DNA of 12,221 bases, from assembly GCA_050115555.1 (NCBI GenBank), contig JASFQI010000128.1, positions 1-12,221 of the forward strand, read 5' to 3'. This DNA is from JASFQI01 sp050115555. Lineage in GTDB: Bacteria > Desulfobacterota > DSM-4660 > Desulfatiglandales > HGW-15. Each line of letters begins with the position of its first letter. Within the stretch, counting starts at the first letter, position 1. Of the stretch, positions 5,970 through 12,221 are shown piece by piece. A program made the translations under genes and the position numbers. The notes beneath the pieces were generated by a model. That model worked only from the letters and a program-made list of their open reading frames with translations. It searched no databases and was not told the DNA's origin.

Positions 5970-7355
5970 TTAGGCTCCCTGGACGGTCCGGCTGATTTCG
6001 GACACGCGTATCATGATCTCTTCTGCATCGAGGGTCTGAAACCGACGGTCCTTCATCAGCACTTGACCATCCACGACGGAGTGTCTTACATCGGCGCCGC
6101 AGGCCGAGTAGACCACGGTCGAGCATGGATTGTAAAGGGGCTGCAAGTGGGGCCGGTTCAGCTCGAGGACAATAAGGTCGGCCCGCTTGCCGGCCTCCAG
6201 TGTACCGATTTCCTGCTCCATCCCCAGTACGGCCGCTCCGCCCCGGGTGGACATGTTCAGCACGGCGGATGCATTCAGGCTCACCGGACTGCCGGTGGTC
6301 ACCTTGGCCAACTTGGCAGCCACATCCATTTCCCGAAGGAGATCGAGGTCGTTGTTGGACGCGCACCCGTCCGTCCCCAGACCGATGCAGAGGCCTGCAT
6401 TCAGCATATCCTGGACAGGGGCTTTGCCGGAGGCAAGCTTCATGTTGCTTTCAGGCACGTGTACCACTCTGACGCCCTGCTCGGCAAGAAGGGCGATCTC
6501 CTCGCGGTTCACATGGACGGCGTGCGCCGCCACCAAGTCCTCTGACAGGATACCGATGGCGTCCAGATAGAACACCGGATGCTTTCCGGTGCGTTCCAGA
6601 ATTTCGTCCACCTCTTGGGATGTCTCGCTCAGGTGGGTCTGGAGCGGGACCCCGAACTCTCTGGAAAGCGCCATGGCGTTTTGTAGGGTTTGCTTGGAGC
6701 AGGTGAGGGGGCTGTGGCAGAAAAGCCCGGGTGTGATACGGTCCGACACTCCGGACCACCGCTGCAGGAAAGCACGGCCCACGGCGAGGTTCTCTTCCGG
6801 GCGGCCTAACCCGGGGGCCGGGAAATCGATGACCCCCTGGGCGAGCAGGGCTCGAAGCCCGGAACGTTCTACGGCCTCCACGGTGGCGTCCTGAAAAAAG
6901 TAGCCGTCCATGAAGCAGGTGGTCCCGGATGCGATCATCTCCAGGCATCCGAGCAGGGACCCCCAGTACACGGATTCCGGATTCAGGAAGCGCGCCTCGG
7001 CCGGAAAGATGTGCTCGAAGAGCCACTCGCGGAGGGGAAGATCGTCTGCAAACCCTCGAAAAAGGGTCATGGCCGTGTGACAGTGGGCGTTGACGAGCCC
7101 CGGGAGAACCAGGCCGCCCCGGGCGTCCAGGATCTCACTGTGAGCCTCCTGCATTGGATCCAGGACGGTATCCGCATCCACGGAAAGGATACGTCCGTCC
7201 CGGATACGGATGCATCCCTCCGGGATCGGCGCTTGTCCTTCCGCCATGGTCACGACCATTCCCCCCTGAACAACCAGGTCCGGGAATCGATCGTCGGAGC
7301 GAACGGCAGCATTCGGTGTCGACATGGTCATCGTTGCGGCCTTTTTCCGCTGCAT
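5970..7355 (-). CDS. mtaD: Amidohydrolase, MtaD-type (5-methylthioadenosine/S-adenosylhomocysteine deaminase family)
   Basis: This 461-residue metal-dependent amidohydrolase (TRZ/ATZ/MtaD family) would hydrolytically deaminate the adenine ring of S-adenosylhomocysteine, methylthioadenosine or related nucleosides. Residue by residue: GLVNAHCHT supplies zinc ligands His91 and His93; QTHLSE supplies His241 and the catalytic Glu244; AAHAVH supplies His278; and GLGTDG supplies Asp329. The composite N-terminal beta domain (25-60) and the C-terminal return (GTLEAGKRADLIVL, 384-397) are complete. ATG 7355 is chosen, with GAAGGG about 10 nt upstream. ATG codons 9 and 11 are possible shorter starts, and a longer frame to 7748 would run over the promoter. 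Length is slightly above the 430-450 usual. It has a near-consensus promoter of its own, divergent from DUF1015. A related deaminase such as an s-triazine or guanine-type enzyme is possible, but housekeeping SAH/MTA salvage fits best. Confidence 0.85.
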   Translation of the reverse strand: MQRKKAATMTMSTPNAAVRSDDRFPDLVVQGGMVVTMAEGQAPIPEGCIRIRDGRILSVDADTVLDPMQEAHSEILDARGGLVLPGLVNAHCHTAMTLFRGFADDLPLREWLFEHIFPAEARFLNPESVYWGSLLGCLEMIASGTTCFMDGYFFQDATVEAVERSGLRALLAQGVIDFPAPGLGRPEENLAVGRAFLQRWSGVSDRITPGLFCHSPLTCSKQTLQNAMALSREFGVPLQTHLSETSQEVDEILERTGKHPVFYLDAIGILSEDLVAAHAVHVNREEIALLAEQGVRVVHVPESNMKLASGKAPVQDMLNAGLCIGLGTDGCASNNDLDLLREMDVAAKLAKVTTGSPVSLNASAVLNMSTRGGAAVLGMEQEIGTLEAGKRADLIVLELNRPHLQPLYNPCSTVVYSACGADVRHSVVDGQVLMKDRRFQTLDAEEIMIRVSEISRTVQGA

Positions 7356-7413
7356 GGCCCATTTTCCCTTCAGCCGGGTCTGGTCCCTTCGGCGGCCCGC
7401 GGTCTTTCCGGGT

Positions 7414-7453
7414 GTTCCGCCTGGAACGCTTCGTGCGCCGCGGTTTTCCGCGG
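7414..7453 (-). promoter_or_regulatory. Two tandem perfect hairpins in the mtaD 5' leader
   Basis: On the minus strand CCGCGG-AAAA-CCGCGG (7438-7453) and GTTCC-AGGC-GGAAC (7414-7427) are separated by 10 nt, about 40 to 100 nt downstream of the predicted transcription start. They would give a structured leader. The sequence does not match the SAH or SAM riboswitch cores I know, so any ligand-sensing role is speculation. Confidence 0.35.
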
Positions 7454-7500
7454 AGGATTGGGAAAAGCCGATGATCCGATGGAGAAAGACCGTAGGGCGC

Positions 7501-7528
7501 ATTATAGGGACTTCACAAGGAAGGTCAA
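7501..7528 (-). promoter_or_regulatory. Near-consensus sigma70 promoter of mtaD
   Basis: On the minus strand TTGACC (7523-7528), a 16-bp spacer and a perfect TATAAT (7501-7506) are followed by a GC-rich discriminator (GCGCCC). The start of transcription would be near 7494, leaving a leader of about 140 nt before ATG 7355. Confidence 0.75.
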
Positions 7529-7539
7529 GGAAATCAAAA

Positions 7540-7571
7540 GCGCTTGACAAGCGCGATCGGTGTGGTAGGAA
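7540..7571 (+). promoter_or_regulatory. Promoter of the DUF1015-trmN6 operon with a 15-bp palindrome over the -35 box
   Basis: TTGACA (7544-7549) is a perfect -35. After 16 bp TAGGAA (7566-7571) is a poor -10 (three of six). The -35 lies inside a perfect palindrome, GCGCTTG-A-CAAGCGC (7540-7554), which looks like a dimeric repressor site that would exclude RNA polymerase. The regulator is not identifiable from the window. Confidence 0.5.
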
Positions 7572-7765
7572 AAACGATTTTGGCCGTTGCGGGCCGCACC
7601 ATGACTTGGGTTCGAGAGGTCCTTTTTTACCGGTCCTTGGAGCAGGGACCAGGGAAAGGTTGAACATACACAACGGACCGTGGGGCGCCGGACGAGAACG
7701 GGGGAGACTTTCCAGAAAGATCGTTGGATCGGCCCCCAGGGTCCTCACGGGTGAAGAGCAGGCTC

Positions 7766-9121
7766 ATGGCGGAAATTGCCCCCTTTCGCGGGTGGCTGTA
7801 CAATCTGGACCGGTTGGGTGATGCGGCGCCTCTCATGGCACCTCCGTACGATGTGATATCTCCGGGGGAGCAGGAGACTCTGTACGAGGCCTCGCCTCAC
7901 AATGTGATTCGTCTCATCCTGGGAAAAAAGAAGACCGGGGACTCGGACTGGGACAACTGCTACACGCGGGCTGCGGACACGTTGAAGCGCTGGGTGGCGA
8001 GCGATACTCTGGTTCGATCGGAGTCTCCATGCCTCTACGTCACTTCCCAGACCTACGACCCCGGCGACGGTTCGGGCTCGAAGACGCGATGGGGTCTCAT
8101 TGCCCTTGTCCGCATCGAGGATGAGGATTCCCCGGTGATCCTTCCGCACGAGCGGACCTTTTCGGCTCACCGAGATGATCGTCTCCGGCTGATGAGGGCC
8201 ACGGCCGCTCAGTTCAGCCAGATCTTCGCACTGTACGAAGACCCGAAAAACGAGGTGATGGGAGGGGTCCACGGTGTGCTGCAGGAACCCCCAGCCCTTT
8301 CCTTTCGCTATCGGGACGGATGCGAACACCGGATGTGGGTTGTGAAGGATCCGGTGATTTACGCCCAGGTCGCGGCCGCCATGCAGGACAAAAACCTGCT
8401 CATCGCAGACGGTCATCATCGCTACGAGACCTCACGCAACTATCGAAACCTGATGCGAGCCCGGTTCGGCATGCGTCCCAGTGATCGATCGTTCGAGTTC
8501 ACGGCGATGTACCTGAGCAACATGGCGGATCCGGGCTTGACGGTATTGCCGTCCCATCGTCTCGTAAGGGGTCCGGAAGAGGGGCCGGCGCCTTCACTCC
8601 CCGAGGGCGTGAAGCAGTGGTTTGACGTGACTCCTCTTCCATGGGAGCTTCATGAGGCCCGTACGAGAACTCAGGACCTTCGGCAGCTTCTCGCGGAGGC
8701 AGGACGCGACACGGTGGTCTTTGCCTACTACGGGCATGAAAGCGAGAAAGGCTCCTTTCTGAGGCTCCGTCCCGGAATGGCCCGGGAAATGGGCGAGGAT
8801 CTCCACCCGTCGCTTCGCAAGCTCGATGTCCTGGTTTTGTCCCGGTTCGTGTTCCAGAAATCGCTCGGTTTCAGGCGGGAAGAACTGGACAATGAAAAGC
8901 AGTTCCATTATGAAAGCGATATGGAAAAGGCCCTTTCCATGGTGGCTGAAGGAGAGACGGACATGGCCTTTCTTCTCAACCCCACACGGATCGAGCACGT
9001 GCGTGAAGTCGCCGCCAACCGGTTGATTATGCCCCGAAAGTCCACTTACTTTTACCCCAAAGTGCTCACCGGCCTCGTTTTCACACGGATGGACCCCCAT
9101 GAGCACATCCAACGCCCGTAA
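7766..9121 (+). CDS. DUF1015 family protein
   Basis: This 451-residue soluble protein matches DUF1015 over its whole length. It opens with the family-typical MAEIAPFRGW, then MAPPYDVISPGEQETLY and NVIRLILG, the HERTF motif at 128-132, FSQIFALYED after it, and the hallmark DGHHRYET at 215-222. The biochemical function of the family is unknown to me. The His-rich DGHHR turn resembles the motif of ParB-fold serine kinase-type proteins, which is a structural guess only. Start 7766 is used because the conserved N-terminus begins there; the longer frame (7724, or GTG 7751) adds no conserved residues, and the ribosome-binding site is weak (AGCAGG). Its 3' end overlaps the methyltransferase gene by 23 bp, so the two are an operon and probably translationally coupled. 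Confidence 0.85.
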   Translation: MAEIAPFRGWLYNLDRLGDAAPLMAPPYDVISPGEQETLYEASPHNVIRLILGKKKTGDSDWDNCYTRAADTLKRWVASDTLVRSESPCLYVTSQTYDPGDGSGSKTRWGLIALVRIEDEDSPVILPHERTFSAHRDDRLRLMRATAAQFSQIFALYEDPKNEVMGGVHGVLQEPPALSFRYRDGCEHRMWVVKDPVIYAQVAAAMQDKNLLIADGHHRYETSRNYRNLMRARFGMRPSDRSFEFTAMYLSNMADPGLTVLPSHRLVRGPEEGPAPSLPEGVKQWFDVTPLPWELHEARTRTQDLRQLLAEAGRDTVVFAYYGHESEKGSFLRLRPGMAREMGEDLHPSLRKLDVLVLSRFVFQKSLGFRREELDNEKQFHYESDMEKALSMVAEGETDMAFLLNPTRIEHVREVAANRLIMPRKSTYFYPKVLTGLVFTRMDPHEHIQRP

Positions 9122-9818
9122 CCCGCACCTCCAACCCCATGAGCGCCTGGACACCTTTCAGGAAGGACGGTTGCGCGTCATCCAGTCGCGGCAGGGTTAC
9201 CGGTTCTCCGTGGATGCGCTGTTCCTCTCCCAGTTCGTCACGATCAAGAAGGGGGACCTCGTACTGGACCTCGGCACCGGTTGCGGCATCGTTCTCCTCA
9301 TGATTCTCCTCGAACGACCGGATTGCCGGGCCGTTGGCCTGGAGATTCAAGAAGAACTCGCGTCCCAGGCTTCGAGAAATGCTCGGATCAACGGATTTCA
9401 GAGTCGAATGGGCGTGGTGTTGGGGGACCTGCGTCGGCCCCCCCTTTCCATGGGGTGCTGCGATGTGGTCGTTTGCAACCCCCCGTACCGCCGAAAGGGC
9501 AGCGGACGGATCAACCCGGACCGGGCCCGTGCCGTGGCTCGCCACGAGATTCTGGCCTCCCTGGACGAGATCCTGGCCTCGGCCCGGGGGTTGCTCCGCG
9601 GAAAGGGCCGACTGGCCGTGGTCTATCCCGCCGTGCGGCTGACCGATCTCATGACGCGCATGCGTGGGCGCGGGTTCGAGCCCAAGCGCGTCCAGATCGT
9701 ATACCCCAGCCTGAAGGACGAGGCCAAGCTGGCCCTGGTGGAAGCCACAGCGGGCGGGAAGTCGGGCGCTCGCGTACTTCCTCCCATTCTGGACCAGGGC
9801 GACTACTCCGTTTCCTGA
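9099..9818 (+). CDS. TrmN6-like tRNA1(Val) adenine-N6 methyltransferase (class I, NPPY type)
   Basis: This 239-residue SAM-dependent methyltransferase has the TrmN6/YfiC layout: an N-terminal GYRFSVDALFLSQF (33-46), motif I LDLGTGCG (56-63) that holds SAM, an acidic residue at the end of strand 2 (GLEIQ), and the NPPY catalytic motif at 127-130 typical of amino-group methylation of adenine, cytosine or glutamine. In E. coli this family modifies A37 of tRNA-Val1. The C-terminal part (GRLAVVYPA..., 192 onward) fits the same fold. A different RNA or protein substrate cannot be excluded by motif alone. It overlaps the DUF1015 gene by 23 bp. The ribosome-binding site is weak (GGA), so coupled re-initiation is likely. 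Family assignment is strong; target assignment is moderate. Confidence 0.82.
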   Translation: MSTSNARNPHLQPHERLDTFQEGRLRVIQSRQGYRFSVDALFLSQFVTIKKGDLVLDLGTGCGIVLLMILLERPDCRAVGLEIQEELASQASRNARINGFQSRMGVVLGDLRRPPLSMGCCDVVVCNPPYRRKGSGRINPDRARAVARHEILASLDEILASARGLLRGKGRLAVVYPAVRLTDLMTRMRGRGFEPKRVQIVYPSLKDEAKLALVEATAGGKSGARVLPPILDQGDYSVS

Positions 9819-9864
9819 CTCCTACCTCTGGGCGGGCCTCCCGACCGCCTCTCCAAGCCTTCAC

Positions 9865-9937
9865 TCCCGAATTGCGGGAATCCGTATCGCCCGATGAAAA
9901 CGCTTCACTCGCGCATTCCTCGCCCCGCCAAGGCGGG
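9865..9937. terminator. Hairpins between convergent trmN6-like and membrane-protein genes
   Basis: Two perfect stems, TCCCG-AATTG-CGGGA (9865-9879) and CCCGCC-AA-GGCGGG (9924-9937), lie in the 138-bp gap where two operons converge. Neither is followed by a T-run on either strand, so if they terminate transcription they are not classical intrinsic terminators. Confidence 0.35.
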
Positions 9938-9956
9938 AACATGGGGAGATTCCATG

Positions 9957-10970
9957 CTACTTCGAGGGAGCTTTCACCGAAGCCAGGCGGCCGAGAGGTG
10001 TGTGGATAAAGAAGAAGGAGCCCATTCCGGCCAGGACCGTGGGCACGAAAAAGGCGGCATGAAGAAGGATCCCGGCGGAGAGCCCCTCCTCCGGAGTGTA
10101 GCCGTACACCAGGAAGCCATACTGGACGGCCAGGTGGAACGTCCCGATGAACCCGGGTGCCGAGGGGATCATGACTCCGAAGGAGGTCACGGCCAGGATG
10201 AGAAAGGTGGCGATGAAGGGGAGCGGAAGACCGAGAGAGGCGGCAACGGCCTGGATCTGAAACAGCCCGAAGGACCATATGAGGCAGGACAGAAGAACCG
10301 CAGCCACCCAACTCCTGAAACGCTTCAGCAGGACAATGCCCAGGCTGAAGTTCCAAGCGGCCAGAGTCGCGCGGGAACGGAACCGCTTGGGCACGAAGAA
10401 GAATACACGATCGATGCATTCAAGACACGCATGTGCCTTCCACTTGAATCCGATCAGGAGCAAAATGATTGCGACGTAGGCCCCGAGCAGGAGAAGCCCG
10501 ACGGCCTGAAAGCTGCTGCCGAGTGCCTGCCAGTCCGCAGGAAAGTCCGTGACCTGCAGCCCGATCTCGAGGATCAGGAGTAGGGTCAGCCCGTCGAAGA
10601 GCCGCTCAATGACCACGGTGCCCAGGGCCGCGCTCCCGCTGAACCCCTCACGGACACCCAGGTAGTTGGCCCGTATGATTTCGCCGATACGTGCAGGAAG
10701 GAGGCAGTTCGCGGCAAACCCCACCAGGGTGGCCAGGAGACGGTTTTGCATGGTGGTGGTGTGCACCGGGTCGAGAAAGATACGCCAGCGAAGAGCTCGG
10801 ATCACATGCTGAGACAAGCCCAGGAAAACGGCCGAAGCCAGGGCCAGGGGGCCGGCGGTCCGAAGGATGTCCCAGAGCCGGGCGAGATCGACCTGGCGAA
10901 GAGCCGCATAAAGAAACACGGCGCTGATGACCATTCCCGCCCAGAATTTCCAGTCACAGGCCCGACCCAA
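9957..10970 (-). CDS. Lysylphosphatidylglycerol synthase TM-domain / UPF0104-type integral membrane protein
   Basis: This protein of about 337 residues has roughly eight hydrophobic helices and the signatures of the LPG_synthase_TM (UPF0104, AglD/YbhN) family. These are an early N-x-LLPARIGEIIRA motif after the second or third helix, an arginine/glutamate pair in VVIERLFDG, and a late SAPGFIGTFH loop. Members act as membrane transferases or flippase-like proteins in lipid or glycan decoration; there is no cytosolic lysyl-transferase domain here, so aminoacylation of lipid is not implied. I place the start at TTG 10970, preceded by GGAGGA 6 nt upstream, which overlaps the ribF end by 17 bp. 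ATG 10934 is the fallback, but it would cut into the first helix. The frame to 11096 merely overlaps ribF. The overlap with ribF indicates a two-gene operon. Confidence 0.8.
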   Translation of the reverse strand: MGRACDWKFWAGMVISAVFLYAALRQVDLARLWDILRTAGPLALASAVFLGLSQHVIRALRWRIFLDPVHTTTMQNRLLATLVGFAANCLLPARIGEIIRANYLGVREGFSGSAALGTVVIERLFDGLTLLLILEIGLQVTDFPADWQALGSSFQAVGLLLLGAYVAIILLLIGFKWKAHACLECIDRVFFFVPKRFRSRATLAAWNFSLGIVLLKRFRSWVAAVLLSCLIWSFGLFQIQAVAASLGLPLPFIATFLILAVTSFGVMIPSAPGFIGTFHLAVQYGFLVYGYTPEEGLSAGILLHAAFFVPTVLAGMGSFFFIHTPLGRLASVKAPSK

Positions 10971-11913
10971 CCCAGTTCCTCCGCTCGTCCGTGCCAAAAA
11001 CGGCCCGGGCCTGTTCAATGTCCCGGCCGATTTGATCGGCAAGCTCCTGAACGCTTTTGAACGCCTTCTCATTCCGAAGGCGCTCCAGAAATTCAATTCG
11101 AATCGACTTGCCTACGAGGTCCCCTGAGAAATCGAGCAGGTGCGTCTCAATGGACAAGGCGTTATTCTTGAACGTGGGATTTTTGCCGATGTTCGTGAGC
11201 CCCTGATAGGTTCGATCATCCACCTCCACGAGCACCGCGTACACGCCTTCCTTGGGGACGAGCTCATCGATGGGGTTGAGGTTTGCTGTGGGAAAGCCGA
11301 GCAGACTGGCCCCCCGCCCCTTGCCCTGCACCACAGTGCCGTACATCCGGTAGTTGCGTCCCAAAAGCCGCCGAGCCGCCGGCAAATCCCCCTCCTGGAC
11401 CAGGTTCCGAATGGCGGTGCTGGAAACCGGCACGTCGTCGATGGTGATGGGGCCGAGCACCTGAACGTCGAATCCCAGCTCCGCTCCCATGCGTCTCAGG
11501 AGGGTGATATTTCCTTCACGACCGGCCCCGAACGAATAGTCATACCCGACCACGATTTCTCGAATACCAATCCGCCGTACAAGGATATCCTCCACAAAGT
11601 CCCTGGCGGAGATGGCTGCGAACTCGGGGGTAAAAGGCAGGCACAGGATCACATCGATTGCAGCCTTGCCGATCAACTCGAGCTTCTGCTCGGTGAGGGT
11701 GATCAGGGGGGGTCCGTTTCCGGGTTTCATGACCTTGATGGGATGGGGCTCGAATGTCATGACCACGGATTGACCTTTCAGCTCCTGAGCCCGTTCGCGC
11801 ACCCTTTGAAAGAGGACCCGGTGTCCTTCGTGGACACCGTCGAAGTTTCCGATCGTGAGCACAGGTCGGATCAAAGGACGTTCGATTTCCTGGAGATTGC
11901 GTATCAGCTGCAT
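10954..11913 (-). CDS. ribF: Bifunctional riboflavin kinase / FAD synthetase
   Basis: This 319-residue cytosolic enzyme phosphorylates riboflavin to FMN and adenylates FMN to FAD. The N-terminal FAD synthetase (nucleotidyltransferase) shows GNFDGVHEGH (22-31), TFEPHP (53-58), VGYDYSFG (122-129) and VSSTAIR (163-169). The C-terminal riboflavin kinase barrel shows GRGASLLGFPTANL (199-212) with the Thr-Ala-Asn that binds Mg-ATP, GVYAVLV (223-229), NIGKNPTF (241-248) and the catalytic Glu256 in SIETHLLDF. Length is normal. ATG 11913 has only a distant GAGGAT upstream; no other start fits the conserved N-terminus better. A short extra C-terminal tail (DERRNWVGSGL) is encoded by the region that also carries the start and Shine-Dalgarno of the next gene. 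Confidence 0.95.
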   Translation of the reverse strand: MQLIRNLQEIERPLIRPVLTIGNFDGVHEGHRVLFQRVRERAQELKGQSVVMTFEPHPIKVMKPGNGPPLITLTEQKLELIGKAAIDVILCLPFTPEFAAISARDFVEDILVRRIGIREIVVGYDYSFGAGREGNITLLRRMGAELGFDVQVLGPITIDDVPVSSTAIRNLVQEGDLPAARRLLGRNYRMYGTVVQGKGRGASLLGFPTANLNPIDELVPKEGVYAVLVEVDDRTYQGLTNIGKNPTFKNNALSIETHLLDFSGDLVGKSIRIEFLERLRNEKAFKSVQELADQIGRDIEQARAVFGTDERRNWVGSGL

Positions 11914-11940
11914 GGGGTTGGTGCTCGATCCTCGTATTCA

Positions 11941-11967
11941 CGGGCGGTATTCGCATTCTGCCGCCCG
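11941..11967 (-). promoter_or_regulatory. Hairpin in the ribF upstream region
   Basis: Perfect 7-bp arms CGGGCGG (11941-11947) and CCGCCCG (11961-11967) with a 13-nt loop lie 28 bp upstream of the ribF start. It does not resemble the FMN riboswitch, which is much larger and has several conserved loops. It could be a leader stem or an operator. Confidence 0.35.
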
Positions 11968-12036
11968 GGAATCAGGCCTTCTTGTGCCGCGTCGGCAGGG
12001 AATGGGCCTCTCGCGTTGAAAGCTCCGATTATGGTG

Positions 12037-12064
12037 TTGACAAACGGTCAGCGAATCTTTAAAT
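12037..12064 (+). promoter_or_regulatory. Promoter of tRNA-Leu
   Basis: A perfect TTGACA (12037-12042) is followed after 16 bp by TTAAAT (12059-12064) within the AT-rich run TTTAAATATAAAA. An alternative TATAAA at 12064-12069 would need a 21-bp spacer. Transcription would start about 30 bp before the tRNA. Confidence 0.6.
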
Positions 12065-12102
12065 ATAAAACCTCGTCTTCAAAAGATCAACTCCGCTTCC
12101 GT

Positions 12103-12189
12103 GCCGAAGTGGCGGAACTGGTAGACGCGCTAGGTTCAGGGTCTAGTGGGGGTTGCCCCGTGGGAGTTCGAGTCTCCCCTTCGGCACCA
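12103..12189 (+). tRNA. tRNA-Leu, anticodon CAG
   Basis: The acceptor arms GCCGAAG and CTTCGGC pair fully, with discriminator A and an encoded CCA end (12187-12189). The D arm is GGCGGAACTGGTAGACGC-like. The anticodon stem CTAGG/TCTAG encloses the loop TTCAGGG with anticodon CAG at 12137-12139, which decodes CUG. A long variable arm (GGGGGTTGCCCC region) marks it as class II, as expected for leucine, and the T arm shows GTTCGAGTC. The A-branch features and anticodon together exclude serine and tyrosine tRNAs. Confidence 0.96.
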
Positions 12190-12197
12190 AACAGAAG

Positions 12198-12221
12198 AAA
12201 GGCCACCGAATGGGTGGCTTT
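12198..12221 (+). terminator. Intrinsic terminator of tRNA-Leu, 3' end cut by the window
   Basis: GCCACC (12202-12207) and GGTGGC (12213-12218) form a 6-bp stem with a 5-nt loop, preceded by AAAG and followed by TTT up to the last base. The T-run probably continues beyond the window. Confidence 0.75.

Larger units (their letters stand above)
7356..7765. other. 410-bp divergent control region between mtaD and the DUF1015 gene
   Basis: No gene is supported here. The region holds two back-to-back promoters about 15 bp apart (minus 7501-7528, plus 7544-7571), a palindrome over the plus-strand -35, tandem hairpins in the mtaD leader, and a GGTCC/GGACC inverted repeat near 7631-7649 in the DUF1015 leader. 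The leaders are about 140 nt (mtaD) and about 190 nt (DUF1015), long for housekeeping genes. Confidence 0.65.

Noticed and set aside
7356..7748. Long N-terminal extension of the amidohydrolase up to 7748
   Set aside because: It would run through a near-consensus promoter and a structured leader, and the conserved family N-terminus begins after 7355.
9281..10009. 242-codon plus-strand frame overlapping the trmN6-like gene
   Set aside because: It is an out-of-frame shadow with Arg/Pro/Gly-rich translation and no motif, while the other frame contains complete methyltransferase motifs.
11914..12036. FMN riboswitch upstream of ribF
   Set aside because: The region is too short and has only a single simple hairpin; the multi-helix conserved core of that riboswitch is absent.

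Overview
The window is GC-rich bacterial chromosome with densely packed genes, mostly on the minus strand. Gene content (an MttB-superfamily methyltransferase, a DUF1015 protein, a TrmN6-like methyltransferase, an AglD/UPF0104-type membrane protein and RibF) and good Shine-Dalgarno sites suggest a Gram-negative anaerobe of the Desulfobacterota/former Deltaproteobacteria. That placement is inference from gene content only. No insertion sequence, phage gene or CRISPR array was found.

Left third (1-4118, all minus strand, transcribed right to left): a MarR-family regulator; a 538-bp regulatory gap with a good sigma70 promoter and palindromes; a short, pyrrolysine-free MttB-superfamily methyltransferase; a 56-residue small protein whose stop codon runs into the next ribosome-binding site; a DAO-family FAD oxidoreductase; and the first 57 codons of a PhnP-like metallo-beta-lactamase-fold hydrolase that leaves the window. 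Read together, this looks like a regulated catabolic unit for a methylated amine or related compound. No corrinoid protein or corrinoid-activating protein is present in the window, so the methyl acceptor and the substrate are unknown. This is the most interesting part of the window.

Middle (4319-7765): a membrane-anchored M23 (LytM-type) peptidase, preceded by an overlapping 48-codon ORF that may or may not be real, then an MtaD-type amidohydrolase (5-methylthioadenosine/S-adenosylhomocysteine deaminase family). The amidohydrolase is transcribed divergently from DUF1015 through a 410-bp region with back-to-back sigma70-like promoters. A perfect 15-bp palindrome overlaps the DUF1015 -35 box.

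Right third: DUF1015 and a TrmN6-like tRNA methyltransferase overlap and form a plus-strand operon. It converges on ribF and a lysylphosphatidylglycerol synthase TM-like membrane protein, which overlap each other on the minus strand. The window closes with tRNA-Leu(CAG), its promoter and a probable intrinsic terminator.
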